Assembly: GCF_040869045.1 (NCBI RefSeq)
Contig: NC_090319.1
Span: 240,553,832-240,617,831 of the forward strand
Reading direction: 5' to 3'
DNA length: 64,000 bases
From: Eurosta solidaginis
Taxonomy: Eukaryota > Arthropoda > Insecta > Diptera > Tephritidae
In this document: in pieces, positions 54,158-64,000 of the stretch
How the letters are laid out: each line of letters starts with the position of its first letter
How positions within the stretch are numbered: position 1 is the stretch's first letter
The notes under the pieces: generated by a model
Databases searched by the model: none
Told to the model about the DNA's origin: nothing
What the model saw: the letters and a program-made list of their open reading frames with translations, nothing else
Position numbers and translations under genes: made by a program

Positions 54158-57100
54158 TAGTTGTTGTAAAGTTTTTCCCAATTGCCTTCTTTTGCATACT
54201 TATATTACATTTTGGTTTACAGTAGCGTGACTAACTTAAAGTATCTCCATAACTTGACATATTCATTAAGTAAAAGTATATCACGGTTGACAGATGTACG
54301 GATTTAGTTGGGATTGTATTGAATTTTCAATCGATATACAGTACGCAATAAATTACCAATACAGTACTAAATGTCATAGTTTTTCATATTTTTGTACTGG
54401 TTTTCCATCTCAACACTCAAGTGATCGAAAAGTGTCTGAATTTATTTCACAAGATTAAACCCATGAGTTAACTTTCATACTCACAGAACCTCCCTATCAT
54501 GTTTGTAAAATATGCAAATATGTAACATATCTACAATCGACAAATAAATGTGACTTTTATTTTTAATGTAGCTAAATATCTATCCATGGTAATTAAAAAA
54601 ATTAAAAAATCCGCCCCTAAATGTAAAGTTTATGTTGGGGACTTTTTTATTCTAACTTGGTTATTAGACATGCTGTTCTGAAAATTTATTTTTTGTTATT
54701 TTGGTCTTGAGAAGCTCTGTAATTCTTTCTAATGAGCTTTTAAGCTCAGCTGTTTTTAGTGGTTTCACTTAAAGGTAGAAAGTTCATTCTCAAAAGGTCG
54801 CTATTACCACCAAATTTCAAAATCGCCTTTTTAGTTTTAATAAAGTTTTGCACTTAACATATTTGCAGCACTATTCCCACTAGCATTTGATCCGGCCATA
54901 TTGACAACCCCCTTACAAAAAATGTATAGGTAAAATATGCACATAAGTGGGCACATACTTAACTATCGATATGTAAAAACTGATTGCATTTTATTGTCGT
55001 TTCAATGTATTTTTAATAAAACCCGATTTGATTTTAGAGGTTTTGCTGTCAATAAAAATTTACTGAATTGGATTATGTAGCGAATTTATTATTTAGCGCT
55101 GTAAAAAGCGAAAGTACTGTGTTTCGGGGAAAGAAATCTTTCAATCGTAGCCTTTTTTTTAATTTTTTTTTATTTTCATTTTCGGTTGGCTCTACAATAA
55201 TTCGGAGCTATTTTTCGTTTGCCAGAATTCATTAGAATAAGCAAGAGAATGAACTACCTTAAAAATTCACCATAAGCAAGGTGCACGCTTATGACTCTTT
55301 TGCAAATATCTCGAGAATTTAATTCGTGTCCAGGTACATGTGTCTAGACCCTTCGGGACAGTGATCAAATTGCAGCGTGTCTCAGCTCAAGAAAATCACA
55401 ATAATTTATTCAATAAACCGTCATAACAAACAAGTATTAACTTTATTATTTATTAACAATCACGTGGGAAAATGTGCAAATTTTTTTATGACACACCATG
55501 ATGGAAAATGCATATATGGATAGTGAGATTATCTTAATATATGCGTAATCTTTAGGGGCAGCTGAAATTTAAAAATACATATGCATACATTCAAATAATA
55601 TTTACCACTAATCTCCTTCGATAAAAAGCACACAAACGTTTAATATTATGAAAGTTCAAGATCGGAATCAAACAGTATAACGTACACACTTTTCACAAGA
55701 TATTCTATAAGAACTTAAAGCAGATTGTTCTCTCAATGTAAGTTTGTTTCTGAGAGTATTACTTTTAATTATCATAAATTTCATCTTAGAACTGAAACTT
55801 GTTTATTGCATAAAGGCCAAATAATAATTGGTTTAAAATTTAAACATATTTTAGTATTGCTAATAACAACTTATTAAATTTATATTATATTGCCAAAACT
55901 TCATCAACTTTGATAAAACATAAGCTCTGATATAGAAATTTAAAAATATTATAAATAAAACTTTATTTCATCGTCCGGCGGTAAAAGCTGTTAACCCCAA
56001 TTTTATGAAAACTACACTCAACCTTCAAAGTTGCAAATGTTAAGAAAATGTATTGAGTAACAAGTTTTTATAATTCTTTTTTCTTTAAACACCATGTGTA
56101 GGAAAGATCCCCTATCCATTTGTACCAAAAAGTACTATTGAGTGTGAAGTAGAGTTAGCAGCTTTCGCTGCGAGCGGACGAGTATTTATAACTTTTAATA
56201 AAGCAAATTTTTGATAAAATATTTTGGAATCTTCAATTTCATCAGTATATTTGGTATAATCATTTAGGTCACCCTGTCTGGACTATCTGAATAAACTTGA
56301 AGATCGCCCAGAAACCGTTTAAAAAATATATTTTCAACCGAAGCCTTGTTTCTAGTCAACCACTAGTTGTATGTGAATTTTATGCCAAAAACTTTCGCAT
56401 AAAATGTGTGTATTTCAGACCCTGTTACTCTACAAATTGTATGTTTTGCAAATACCAAATTTAATTACATTTTATTAATAATTGTATGTGAATGTACCAT
56501 GCAGTTAAACTAACTTGTAACTCTTTACTAATATTAATAACAAGCCTACTAAGCAACTAATTGCCTTTTTTCCAAAAATTAACTATAATTGTACCAAAAT
56601 TACAATAGTTAAAAGCTCTCCTCTAAGAAGTTCCCTAAATTCACTTGGTGTTACAGAACATCTAAACGTGTACGATTTATTTGTATAACCACAAACATTT
56701 TGTGGTAACCCTTTAAAATGCCGTTTAGTGGTCAATGACCGTGCAATACATACAAAAAGTGTAACTAGGGTGTGGACGGATCGAAATCTGTATATGGAAC
56801 GTTATCCCAAGCTCGATGTCAATGCAATAGGTAGGACCCAAAATGCCACAATATTCAGAAAGAAAGCTGGAACACATATTACCCCGCTTAGGTAAGCTCT
56901 TACTTAAAGACCATCAAGACCTCGAAGTCTAGTGCCGGAAAGAGCACAATTAAAATACCTGCCGGGAGTTTTACAGCTCTGACCACGCAAGTATACTCTA
57001 ATATATTGAATTTTTATTACACCCGCATTTCAAGTGTAACCTGAAAATTTCAAAGCGGAAAATTTCGTTACGGCGAATTGTTACCACATTGTTAAATTTC

Positions 57101-57989
57101 GATTGTAGCCTCAATAAGGTACCAATACTTTTGTTGGAAAATAATATTGTCCACTTGGCATATACTAGAAATTTAATTGGTGCATCAGATCTGACAACTC
57201 TTCCATCCCTAGTAGCTAAAGCCTTGACCTCGCGAGCGCAGGACACGGACACAAAACGCCTATTCCCGCAACCCACATTTCCTACATCTAAAGGGGTGTA
57301 AATATTGCTTTTCATTTAGTAACCGCTTATAAGAATATTATAACCAGGCTGTATCAAACGCGTTATTTTTAAGATATTTAAATTTACTCTATACATTGCA
57401 AGCTGTGACAAGTGGCTAGTTCATATAACCCCGTCCACAAATTAATACAAGCCCTATTAGCCCGTCCCACTCTAACACAAAATATCACAACTCACTCAAG
57501 AGCAACAACAAACATTGCGTTCGTATTTCACGTCAGATGCTCAAATTTATTGATATTGAAATGCAATTGCAAAATTAACTGTCAATGTGTGTACGTTGGT
57601 GTGAGGTATACGCATGCATTAATATGTTGCACATATGTCCATGCATATATGGCATTGATGGTTTGACTTCCAGACATGCCCGTTAATCCATATAAGCGAA
57701 TAGCTCTAACTTCTGTTCCTACATACTACGTAGATATGCATACATACGGGTTTAGATATTATCTAATATTTAAGTGCTCAATATTATTGTAGAGAAAAAT
57801 TAAGGATAGTAAGGACTTACATAATAGGGTAGGCCAAAAAATCCCATCTATACTCAATTTTTACACTAAATATTAACTCCTAATGGGAATAATACAGTTT
57901 TCCATTTAAACTGAAGGCTTACAAGAAAATTATATGTATCTTAACTAACATACCATTCAGTTGATTTCTTCCCCAATGTTTAATTAAAA
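54158..57989. other. Unassigned A+T-rich sequence
   Basis: Nearly 4 kb with no supported gene or repeat boundary. A plus frame at 57089-57301 and its antisense shadow have no recognisable motif. Confidence 0.4.
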
Positions 57990-60169
57990 CAAGTAAGGAA
58001 GGTTAAGTTCGGGTGTAACCGAACATTACATACTCAGTTGAGAGCGATGGTGACAACATAAGAGAAAATAGCCATGTAGGAAAATGAACCGAGGGTAACC
58101 CTGGAACGTGTTTGTATGACATGCGTATCAAATGAAAGGCATTAAAGAGTATTTTATGAGGAAGAGGGCCATAGTTCTATAGGTGGACGCCATTTAGGGA
58201 TATCACCATAAAGGTGGATGAGGGTTGACTCTAGAATGCGTTTGTACAATATGGGTATCAAGCGAAAGGTGTTAATGAGTATTTAAAAGAGAGTGGACCT
58301 TAGTTCTATAGGTGGACGCCTTTTCGAGATATCGCCATAAAGGTGGACCAGGGTGACTCTAGAATGTGTTTGTACGATATGGGTATCAAATTAAAGGTAT
58401 TAATGAGTATTTTAAAAGAGAGTGGACCTTAGTTCTATAGGTGGACGCCTTTTCAAGGTATCGCCATAAAGGTGTACCAGGGGTGACTCTAGAATGTGTT
58501 TGTACGATATGGGCATCACATTAAAGGTATTAATTGGGGTTTTAAAAGGGAGTGATGGTAGTTGTATAGGTGGTCGCCTTTTCGAGATATCGGCATAAAG
58601 GTGGACCAGGGGTGACTCTAGAATGCGTTTGTACAATATGGGTATCAAACGAAAGTTGTTAATGAGTATTTTAAAAGGCGTGGGGCTTAGTTCTATAGGT
58701 GGACGCCTTTTCGGGATATCGCAGTTAAGGTAGACCAGGGGTGACTCTAGAATGTGTTGTACGATATGGGTATCATATTAAAGGTATTAATGAGGCTTTT
58801 AAAAGGGAGTGGTGGTAGTTGTATACGTGAAGGCCTTTTCCAGATATCGACCAAAATGTGGACCGGAGTGACCCAGAACATCACCTGTTCGATACCGCTA
58901 ATTTATTTATATATATAATAGCACGAACAGTACTCCTGCCAAGATTTCAAGGGTTTTTATTTCAGCCTGCAAAACTTTTTCATTTTATTCTAGGGTGTGA
59001 CACCTACCCATTTCACAAAGTTTTTTCTAGAGTTATATTTTGCGTCAACAAACGAGTCAAATTACCATGTTTCATCTCTTTTTTCATATTTGGTATAGAA
59101 TTATGGAATTTTTTTCATTTTTCGTAATTTTCGATATCGAAAAAGTAGGCGTGGTCATAGTCGGATTTCGGCCGTTTTTGACACCAATACAAAGTGAGTT
59201 CAGATAAGTACGTGAACTGAGTTTAGTAAAGATATATCGATTTCTGCTCAAGTTATCGTGTTAACAGCCGGGCGGAAGGACAGACGGTCGACTGTGTATA
59301 AAAATTGGGCGTGGCTTCAACCGATTTCGCCCTTTTCCACAGAAATAATTTATCGTCCCAGAATCTAAGCCCCTGCCAAATTTCACAAGGATTGGAATGT
59401 TTGTTCGACTTATGGCATTAAAATTATCCTAGACAAAATAAATGAAAAAGGGCGGAACCACGCCCATTTTGAAATTTTCTTTTACTTTTGCATTTTGTTG
59501 CACCATATCATTACTGGAGTTGAATTTAGACATAATTTACTTATATACGGTAAAGATATAAAATTTTTTGTTAAAATTTGACTTTAAAAAAATTTTTTTT
59601 TATAGGTGGGCGTGATCTTTCTCCGATTTTGCTAATTATTGTTAAGCATGCATATAGTAATAGGAGTAACGTTCCTGCCAAATTTCATCATGATATCCTT
59701 AACGACTGCCAAATTACAGCTTACAAAACTTTAAATTACCTTCTTTTAAAAATGGGCGGTGCCACGCCCATTGTCCAAAATTTTACTAATTTTATATTCT
59801 GCGTCATAGTTTAACCCACCTACAAAGTTTCATCGCTTTATCCGTCTTTGTTAATTAATTATCGCACTTTTTCGGTTTTTCGAAATTTTCGATATCGAAA
59901 AAGTGGGCGTGGTTATAGTCCGATATTGTTCATTTTAAATAGCGATCTGAGATGAGTGCTCAGGAACCTACGTACCAAATTTCATCAAGATACCTCAAAA
60001 TTTACTCAAGTTATCGTGTTAAGGGACGGACGGACGGACGGATTATTTTTTGATCCTGATGTTTTTGATATATGGAAGTCGATATCTATCTCGATTCCTT
60101 TATACCTGTACAACCAACCGTTATCCAATCAAAGTTAATATATTCTGTGAGCTCTGCTCAACTGAGTAT
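57990..60169 (-). mobile_element. DINE-1/mini-me-like element (complete, 2.2 kb)
   Basis: The 3' end at left (CAAGTAAGGAAGGTTAAG, hairpin GTTCGGGTGTAACCGAAC, ATACTCAGTTGAGAGC) and the 5' end at right (GAGCTCTGCTCAACTGAGTAT at 60169). It has about six units of the 128-bp repeat at 58080-58860 and GACGGACGGACGG at about 60025. It serves as the reference for the unexpanded length. Confidence 0.82.
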
Positions 60170-60932
60170 AAAATGTTCTTATTGTACTTGTTTAATAAAT
60201 TGAAGGTCAAATATAGAAGAAATTTTAAAAACACAAATAGGGAGTTCAGAGTTTACTGCACATGTTATTGAAAATTTATCAATAGCAAATATGAGCTTGG
60301 ATTCATGAACAAATTTTTCGGTTTTTCTTTTTTATTTCAATTTTTGTTTTGTGTTGACAGTTTACTAATTTGGAACGAAGTAGCAAATTCAAAACCGTAC
60401 ATTAAGGGAATTCAGAATTTTGTGTATTTGACGTTGGAAACGTTGCTAGAGCGAATATAAGCTACGTATCGTGAGCAGCTTTTTTTATTTTACATTTTTT
60501 CTTTCTTCTTTTTGTTTGTTTTGGCAGTTGATCACTTGCTTTTAAATATTGAAAAAATAAACTGCGATTTTTGGTGTTGCGCTTTTGCCATGCCGTAGCA
60601 AATGCATAGCCGTGCATTTTGTTAATGTACTGTTAAAAATATGCTACGGAAGTTTGCAATGCAATGATGCAAGACCATTTGCAAAAATTCCTAAGCTCAC
60701 CTATGCATGTTTTGATAAAAAAATACAGCTACCCGGTCGGAAAGTCAGTAACTAGTGATAATAAATTCTGATCCATAACTAGAACTAAAGTATCAAATAA
60801 CTACTAGTTCGATATTAAATATAATCTCTCTAGCTCAGAAGTCGACATTCTGGGTTTTTATATTTAATATTTAACATTTGTTTGATTTGCTTTCCCTTAC
60901 GTAAGCTCTTTAGGATATAGAGAAGCATATTG
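60170..60932. other. Unassigned sequence
   Basis: ACTAGT words cluster at 60752-60812, like those at the ends of the 51718-53052 element; no TIR pair could be fixed. Confidence 0.35.
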
Positions 60933-61150
60933 GCAGCCTCCGTGGTGTAATGGTAGCGTGTTCCACCGAGTGTATTTCGGCGATGAAAAGCTATCAGTGA
61001 AAACTCATCTGCCTTGCAGATGCCATTCGGAGTCGGCTTTAAACAAGTACGTCCTGTCTCACCAATTTGTAGGAAAAATTAAAAAGGAGCACCACCCAAA
61101 TTTGAAGAGAATCTCGGCTTTAAATTTTTTCGGAGTTATCGTGCCTTAAA
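60933..61150 (+). repeat. tRNA-derived SINE (copy D, B-box deleted)
   Basis: The head GCAGCCTCCGTGGTGTAATG with GGTAGCGTG is joined directly to CGAGTGTATTTCGGCGATG, so the B box and about 120 bases of body are missing. It then follows the family (AAAACTCATCTGCCTTGCAG...CCATTCGGAGTCGGC...ATCTCGGC...GTTATCGTGCCTTAAAT). Confidence 0.85.
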
Positions 61151-61835
61151 TATTGGCAGGAAAAGAGTTCCGCCAAGGTAACTATTTCGCCACAGATTCA
61201 AGATAGTTCATGTAGACAATGACAGGCAACTTATATTTGAGTCAATTCATATTACACATGACTAAGTTCTTCTGTCAGTCCGTTTTTGTTCCCCGTTGCA
61301 CAACGGGATCATTAAAAAAATTTAACCTTATTTGAACGGCTATAAGTAAAAAGCGGACTTATTTTTGAAGCTGCAATAAGGCGGTTTCCACCGAACCGAA
61401 AATCCGTGTTTGCCTAGGCCAAAACTCGTATTTTTATACCTTCAATATTTTTGGACATGTTTCAGCAGTTGGTCAAACGGGCAAACACGGTGTTTCGGGA
61501 TTTGTGCAAACGCCGAAAGTTTCCTGCGGCGTCTGATTTTTACCTTCTTTTCCCCATATTTCTGCCTAAACTATAAATTTTTTTACAAGTTTGGAACTAC
61601 CAAAATAGTACAAATAAGCGGACTCGATCTATACAAACGACTTTTTAACATCCAAAAAACCAACTAGTTCTGAAGTAAAAATTGTTATCTGTAACTACAG
61701 AAAATTTAATGCAGCGGGGACAATTTTCACAGTCTAGGAATCGCCATAGTAAATTCGCCAGTTGGAAGCATATAAAAGAGATAGAAGACGAACTAGTAGT
61801 GGTTTTGAATGCACTATAAGTGCACCAGTTTTAAA
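61151..61835. other. Unassigned sequence
   Basis: ACTAGT words recur at about 61661 and 61791; otherwise nothing recognised. Confidence 0.35.
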
Positions 61836-61933
61836 CAAGTAAAGGTTTACGCCGCCGATGTTGAAAGGAATATCTATTTGATTTTTTCGGTAGCCTCTTT
61901 CAATTTGATCGGTGGTAGCGTCTAGTGATTTTT
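61836..61933. repeat. Repeat family C fragment with CAAGTAAAGG terminus
   Basis: Begins CAAGTAAAGGTTTACGCCG and continues with GGTAGCCTCTTTCAATTTGA and TCGGTGGTAGCGTCTAGTGA, matching 30466-30500. It stops in a T-run where a DINE-like element starts. Confidence 0.65.
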
Positions 61934-62494
61934 ATACTCAGTTGAGCAGAGCTCACAGAGTATATTAACTTTGATTGGTTAACGGTTGGTTGTACAGGTG
62001 TAAAGGAATCGAGATAGATATAGACTTCCATATATCAGAATCATCAGTATCGAAAAAAATTTGATTGAGCCATGTCCGTTCGTCCGTCTGCCCGTTAACA
62101 CGATAACTTGGGTAAATTTTGAGGTATCTTGATGAAATTTGGTACGCAGGTTCCTGGGCACTCATCTCAGATCGCTATTTAAAATGAATAATATCGGACT
62201 ATAACCAAGCCCACTTTTTCGATATCGAAAATTTCGAAAAACCGAAAAAGTGCAATAATTCATTACCACTTGGTAGGTGAGTTGAACTCATGACGCAGAA
62301 TAGAAAATTAGTAAAATTTTGGACAATGGCAGTGGCACCGCCCACTTTTAAAAGAAGGTAATTTAAAAGTTTTGCAAGCTGTAATTTGGCAGTCGTTGAA
62401 GATATCATGATGAAATTTGGCAGGAACGTTACTCCTACTACTATATGTATACTTATTAAAAATTAGCAAAATCGGAGAACGACCACGCCCGCTT
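61934..62494 (+). mobile_element. DINE-like element, 5' fragment
   Basis: From ATACTCAGTTGAGCAGAGCT through a short microsatellite (GTCCGTTCGTCCGTCTG) to GACCACGCCCGCTTC. Inserted in the T-run of the preceding repeat; the 3' half is missing. Confidence 0.8.
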
Positions 62495-63049
62495 CAGTTT
62501 GGTGCTAGTCGTTAAAATTATATATTGAAACGATTTTCCGTCATCTCTTGTCAAATTTGGTTCTGAGACAAACCGGTTCCGGCGTTGTACCATCATCAGT
62601 GTTTTATTTCGTTGCAATATATATCAGTTATTTACCCTGTCGGAAAATAAAAAAAATAAAAAACAAAATGAGTCAGTTAAAATTGGCTGTGACTAATAAT
62701 ATACGTTGAAGGGGCAGACATGCGCTTCAACGCGGGCCATAAGTCGTGTTAGGGAGTGAACGCCAAGCAGCCACGAATATTTTGATAAAATCGCAGGCAT
62801 GACGAATATTTGGAGTTAGTCCAAAACATCTGGATAATTGAAACAATATCTTGAACGAGACACACTGACAAGACTGTGGTGACTTTAAATAATTTGTTCC
62901 CTGCAGACGCAGCAGTATCTGTCCCTAGGCCCGGGGCTACGTTCGAAGACTAAGTAAGTGAATAAGAAGCAGTCCTTCTACAAGGAGCTGCTCTACGGAT
63001 GTTTTTAATTTTTGAAAAGAAACAAGTTTAAAAAATAATTCAGAAATGG
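62495..63049. other. Unassigned sequence
   Basis: No supported feature. Confidence 0.35.
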
Positions 63050-63190
63050 TTTTTTTTTTTTTCTTTTTTTAATTGGAAAAAGTTTTTTCTGAGTGAGGTC
63101 GCCCCTGATTTCTGCCATAAAGAGCTTCGGAGGGGAAATTCATCTGCCGTTCGTAGTCGACATGAAAATATACATAAGTCCGGTTCCGCT
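63050..63190 (+). repeat. SINE fragment (copy E)
   Basis: The words TTTTTTCTGAGTGAGGTCGC, CCCTGATTTCTGCCATAAAG and AATTCATCTGCCGTTCGTAG are in family order with small deletions. Both the head and the tail are lost. Confidence 0.65.
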
Positions 63191-64000
63191 AAATCATACC
63201 AAGTATTAATAGTTTTTTTTTCATTCATGAAAAGAGACTTGTATTGTTTTGCCCCTCTCTATTATGCACATACACATCCATCCACGCTTATAAGTAAGGC
63301 TAGATTCCTATAATTAAATTTAGGGACCGTTTTTCATGTGAATATTAAAATTTATCTTCGCTTTAAACACGAATTTTGTAACAAATGGTTTTATCGGACG
63401 GATAAACCTTAAGGTTTACATTCGAAAATGGCCCTAAAAAGCCTAAAAATAGGAACTTGTATACATTTCTGGTTTATTAACCAAACCCAAGGTTTAAATT
63501 TATTGCTGAAAATCTAAAAATGAAAAATTTCACTTTCGCTGCAAGTCATAGCGGTGCCGCTATATAGCGATCATACGTGCAGCATATGCGGGAAGATCAG
63601 ATTAAGTCTGTCACGATAAGTGCAATGCATTACTTCTAAAATATAGTTTTATACAACATACGGTTTAGGACTTGAACACACTGCATACATAACCAAAATC
63701 TTCTTCTAAACCCTTGAGGGTCCATGTTGTTCATGCCATAAAACGTCCCGCAGCTTGAGCCACTCAAGCGTCGTTACACCGCTCCCTACATCTTCTAATA
63801 ATTCAGTCTTAACGACTAACAGTGCTGCTCAGGTCAAAGAATAAAGTCTTCCTACATTATTCCAGATGCTGGCTTGATTATAGACGCTCCTTGTGTAGCA
63901 ACTTTTACACATCCGGCATACCGAAATTTTTTTTTTGCTTTGTCCATTGAGCGTCGAAAATTTTCAAAAAAATGTGTATCATATTATATCACCCTTAAAC
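63191..64000. other. Unassigned sequence
   Basis: Nothing recognised up to the window edge. Confidence 0.35.

Noticed and set aside
57089..57301. Possible host exon (70 residues plus, 105 residues minus on the opposite strand)
   Set aside because: No conserved motif, no splice context and two equally good frames on opposite strands.

Overview
The window looks like a transposon-rich intergenic or heterochromatic stretch of a higher dipteran genome. A tephritid fruit fly is my best guess. This is inferred from the A+T-rich composition, the TATGTATATGT-type microsatellites, the DINE-1/mini-me-like repeats with GTCC microsatellites, and the CR1/jockey, I-type and RTE LINE relics. I found no convincing host gene. 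Almost everything that can be explained is mobile DNA, and all recognisable coding sequence is broken transposon protein.

Left part (1-9.4 kb): a 5'-truncated CR1/jockey-group LINE (1-2776); a deleted Ty3/gypsy element on the minus strand (2826-5633) that keeps gag, a protease piece and the integrase tail; a MITE copy (about 5636-5890); an 879-bp deleted hAT transposon (5980-6858); an RNase H fragment of an I-type LINE; and a solo LTR (8938-9394).

9.7-19.2 kb: a DINE-1/mini-me-like element (9715-15436) carries a second copy of its own family inserted in the opposite orientation. The inner copy has expanded a unit of about 128 bp into roughly 20 tandem copies (12185-14745). It is followed by a Transib (RAG1-like) DNA transposon (15650-18944), inserted in a MITE. 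Both its ends have an RSS-like layout: CACAGTG heptamer, 22-bp spacer, GCAAAAATC nonamer-like block.

20.6-32.6 kb: a 2.4-kb TIR element (20651-23031) whose protein family I know as multicopy in invertebrates but cannot place in a superfamily; an I-type LINE 3' end; a triple nest (hAT transposase relic, TAA-flanked insertion, hAT MITE with perfect 8-bp TSD); and an unusual 1434-bp element (31186-32619) with a 9-bp TSD, 21-bp perfect TIRs and more than 20 subterminal copies of a 13-bp motif.

34.7-47.1 kb: a second DINE-like family; tRNA-derived SINEs; a second, internally deleted copy of the 20.6-kb protein family that still has a GT-AG intron and surrounds a solo LTR; a segmental duplication giving an empty/occupied pair for a hairpin hAT MITE; an RTE relic; and another full-length DINE-like element.

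47.1-53.2 kb: a second Transib (48057-53065) with a perfect GGACG TSD, sitting in the GTCC microsatellite of a DINE-like element. It is itself broken by a gypsy solo LTR and by a 1.3-kb TIR element. The remainder (53.2-64 kb) holds SINE pieces, one full-length DINE-like element (57990-60169), fragments, and long unassigned A+T-rich sequence. Target-site duplications let several insertion orders be read directly.
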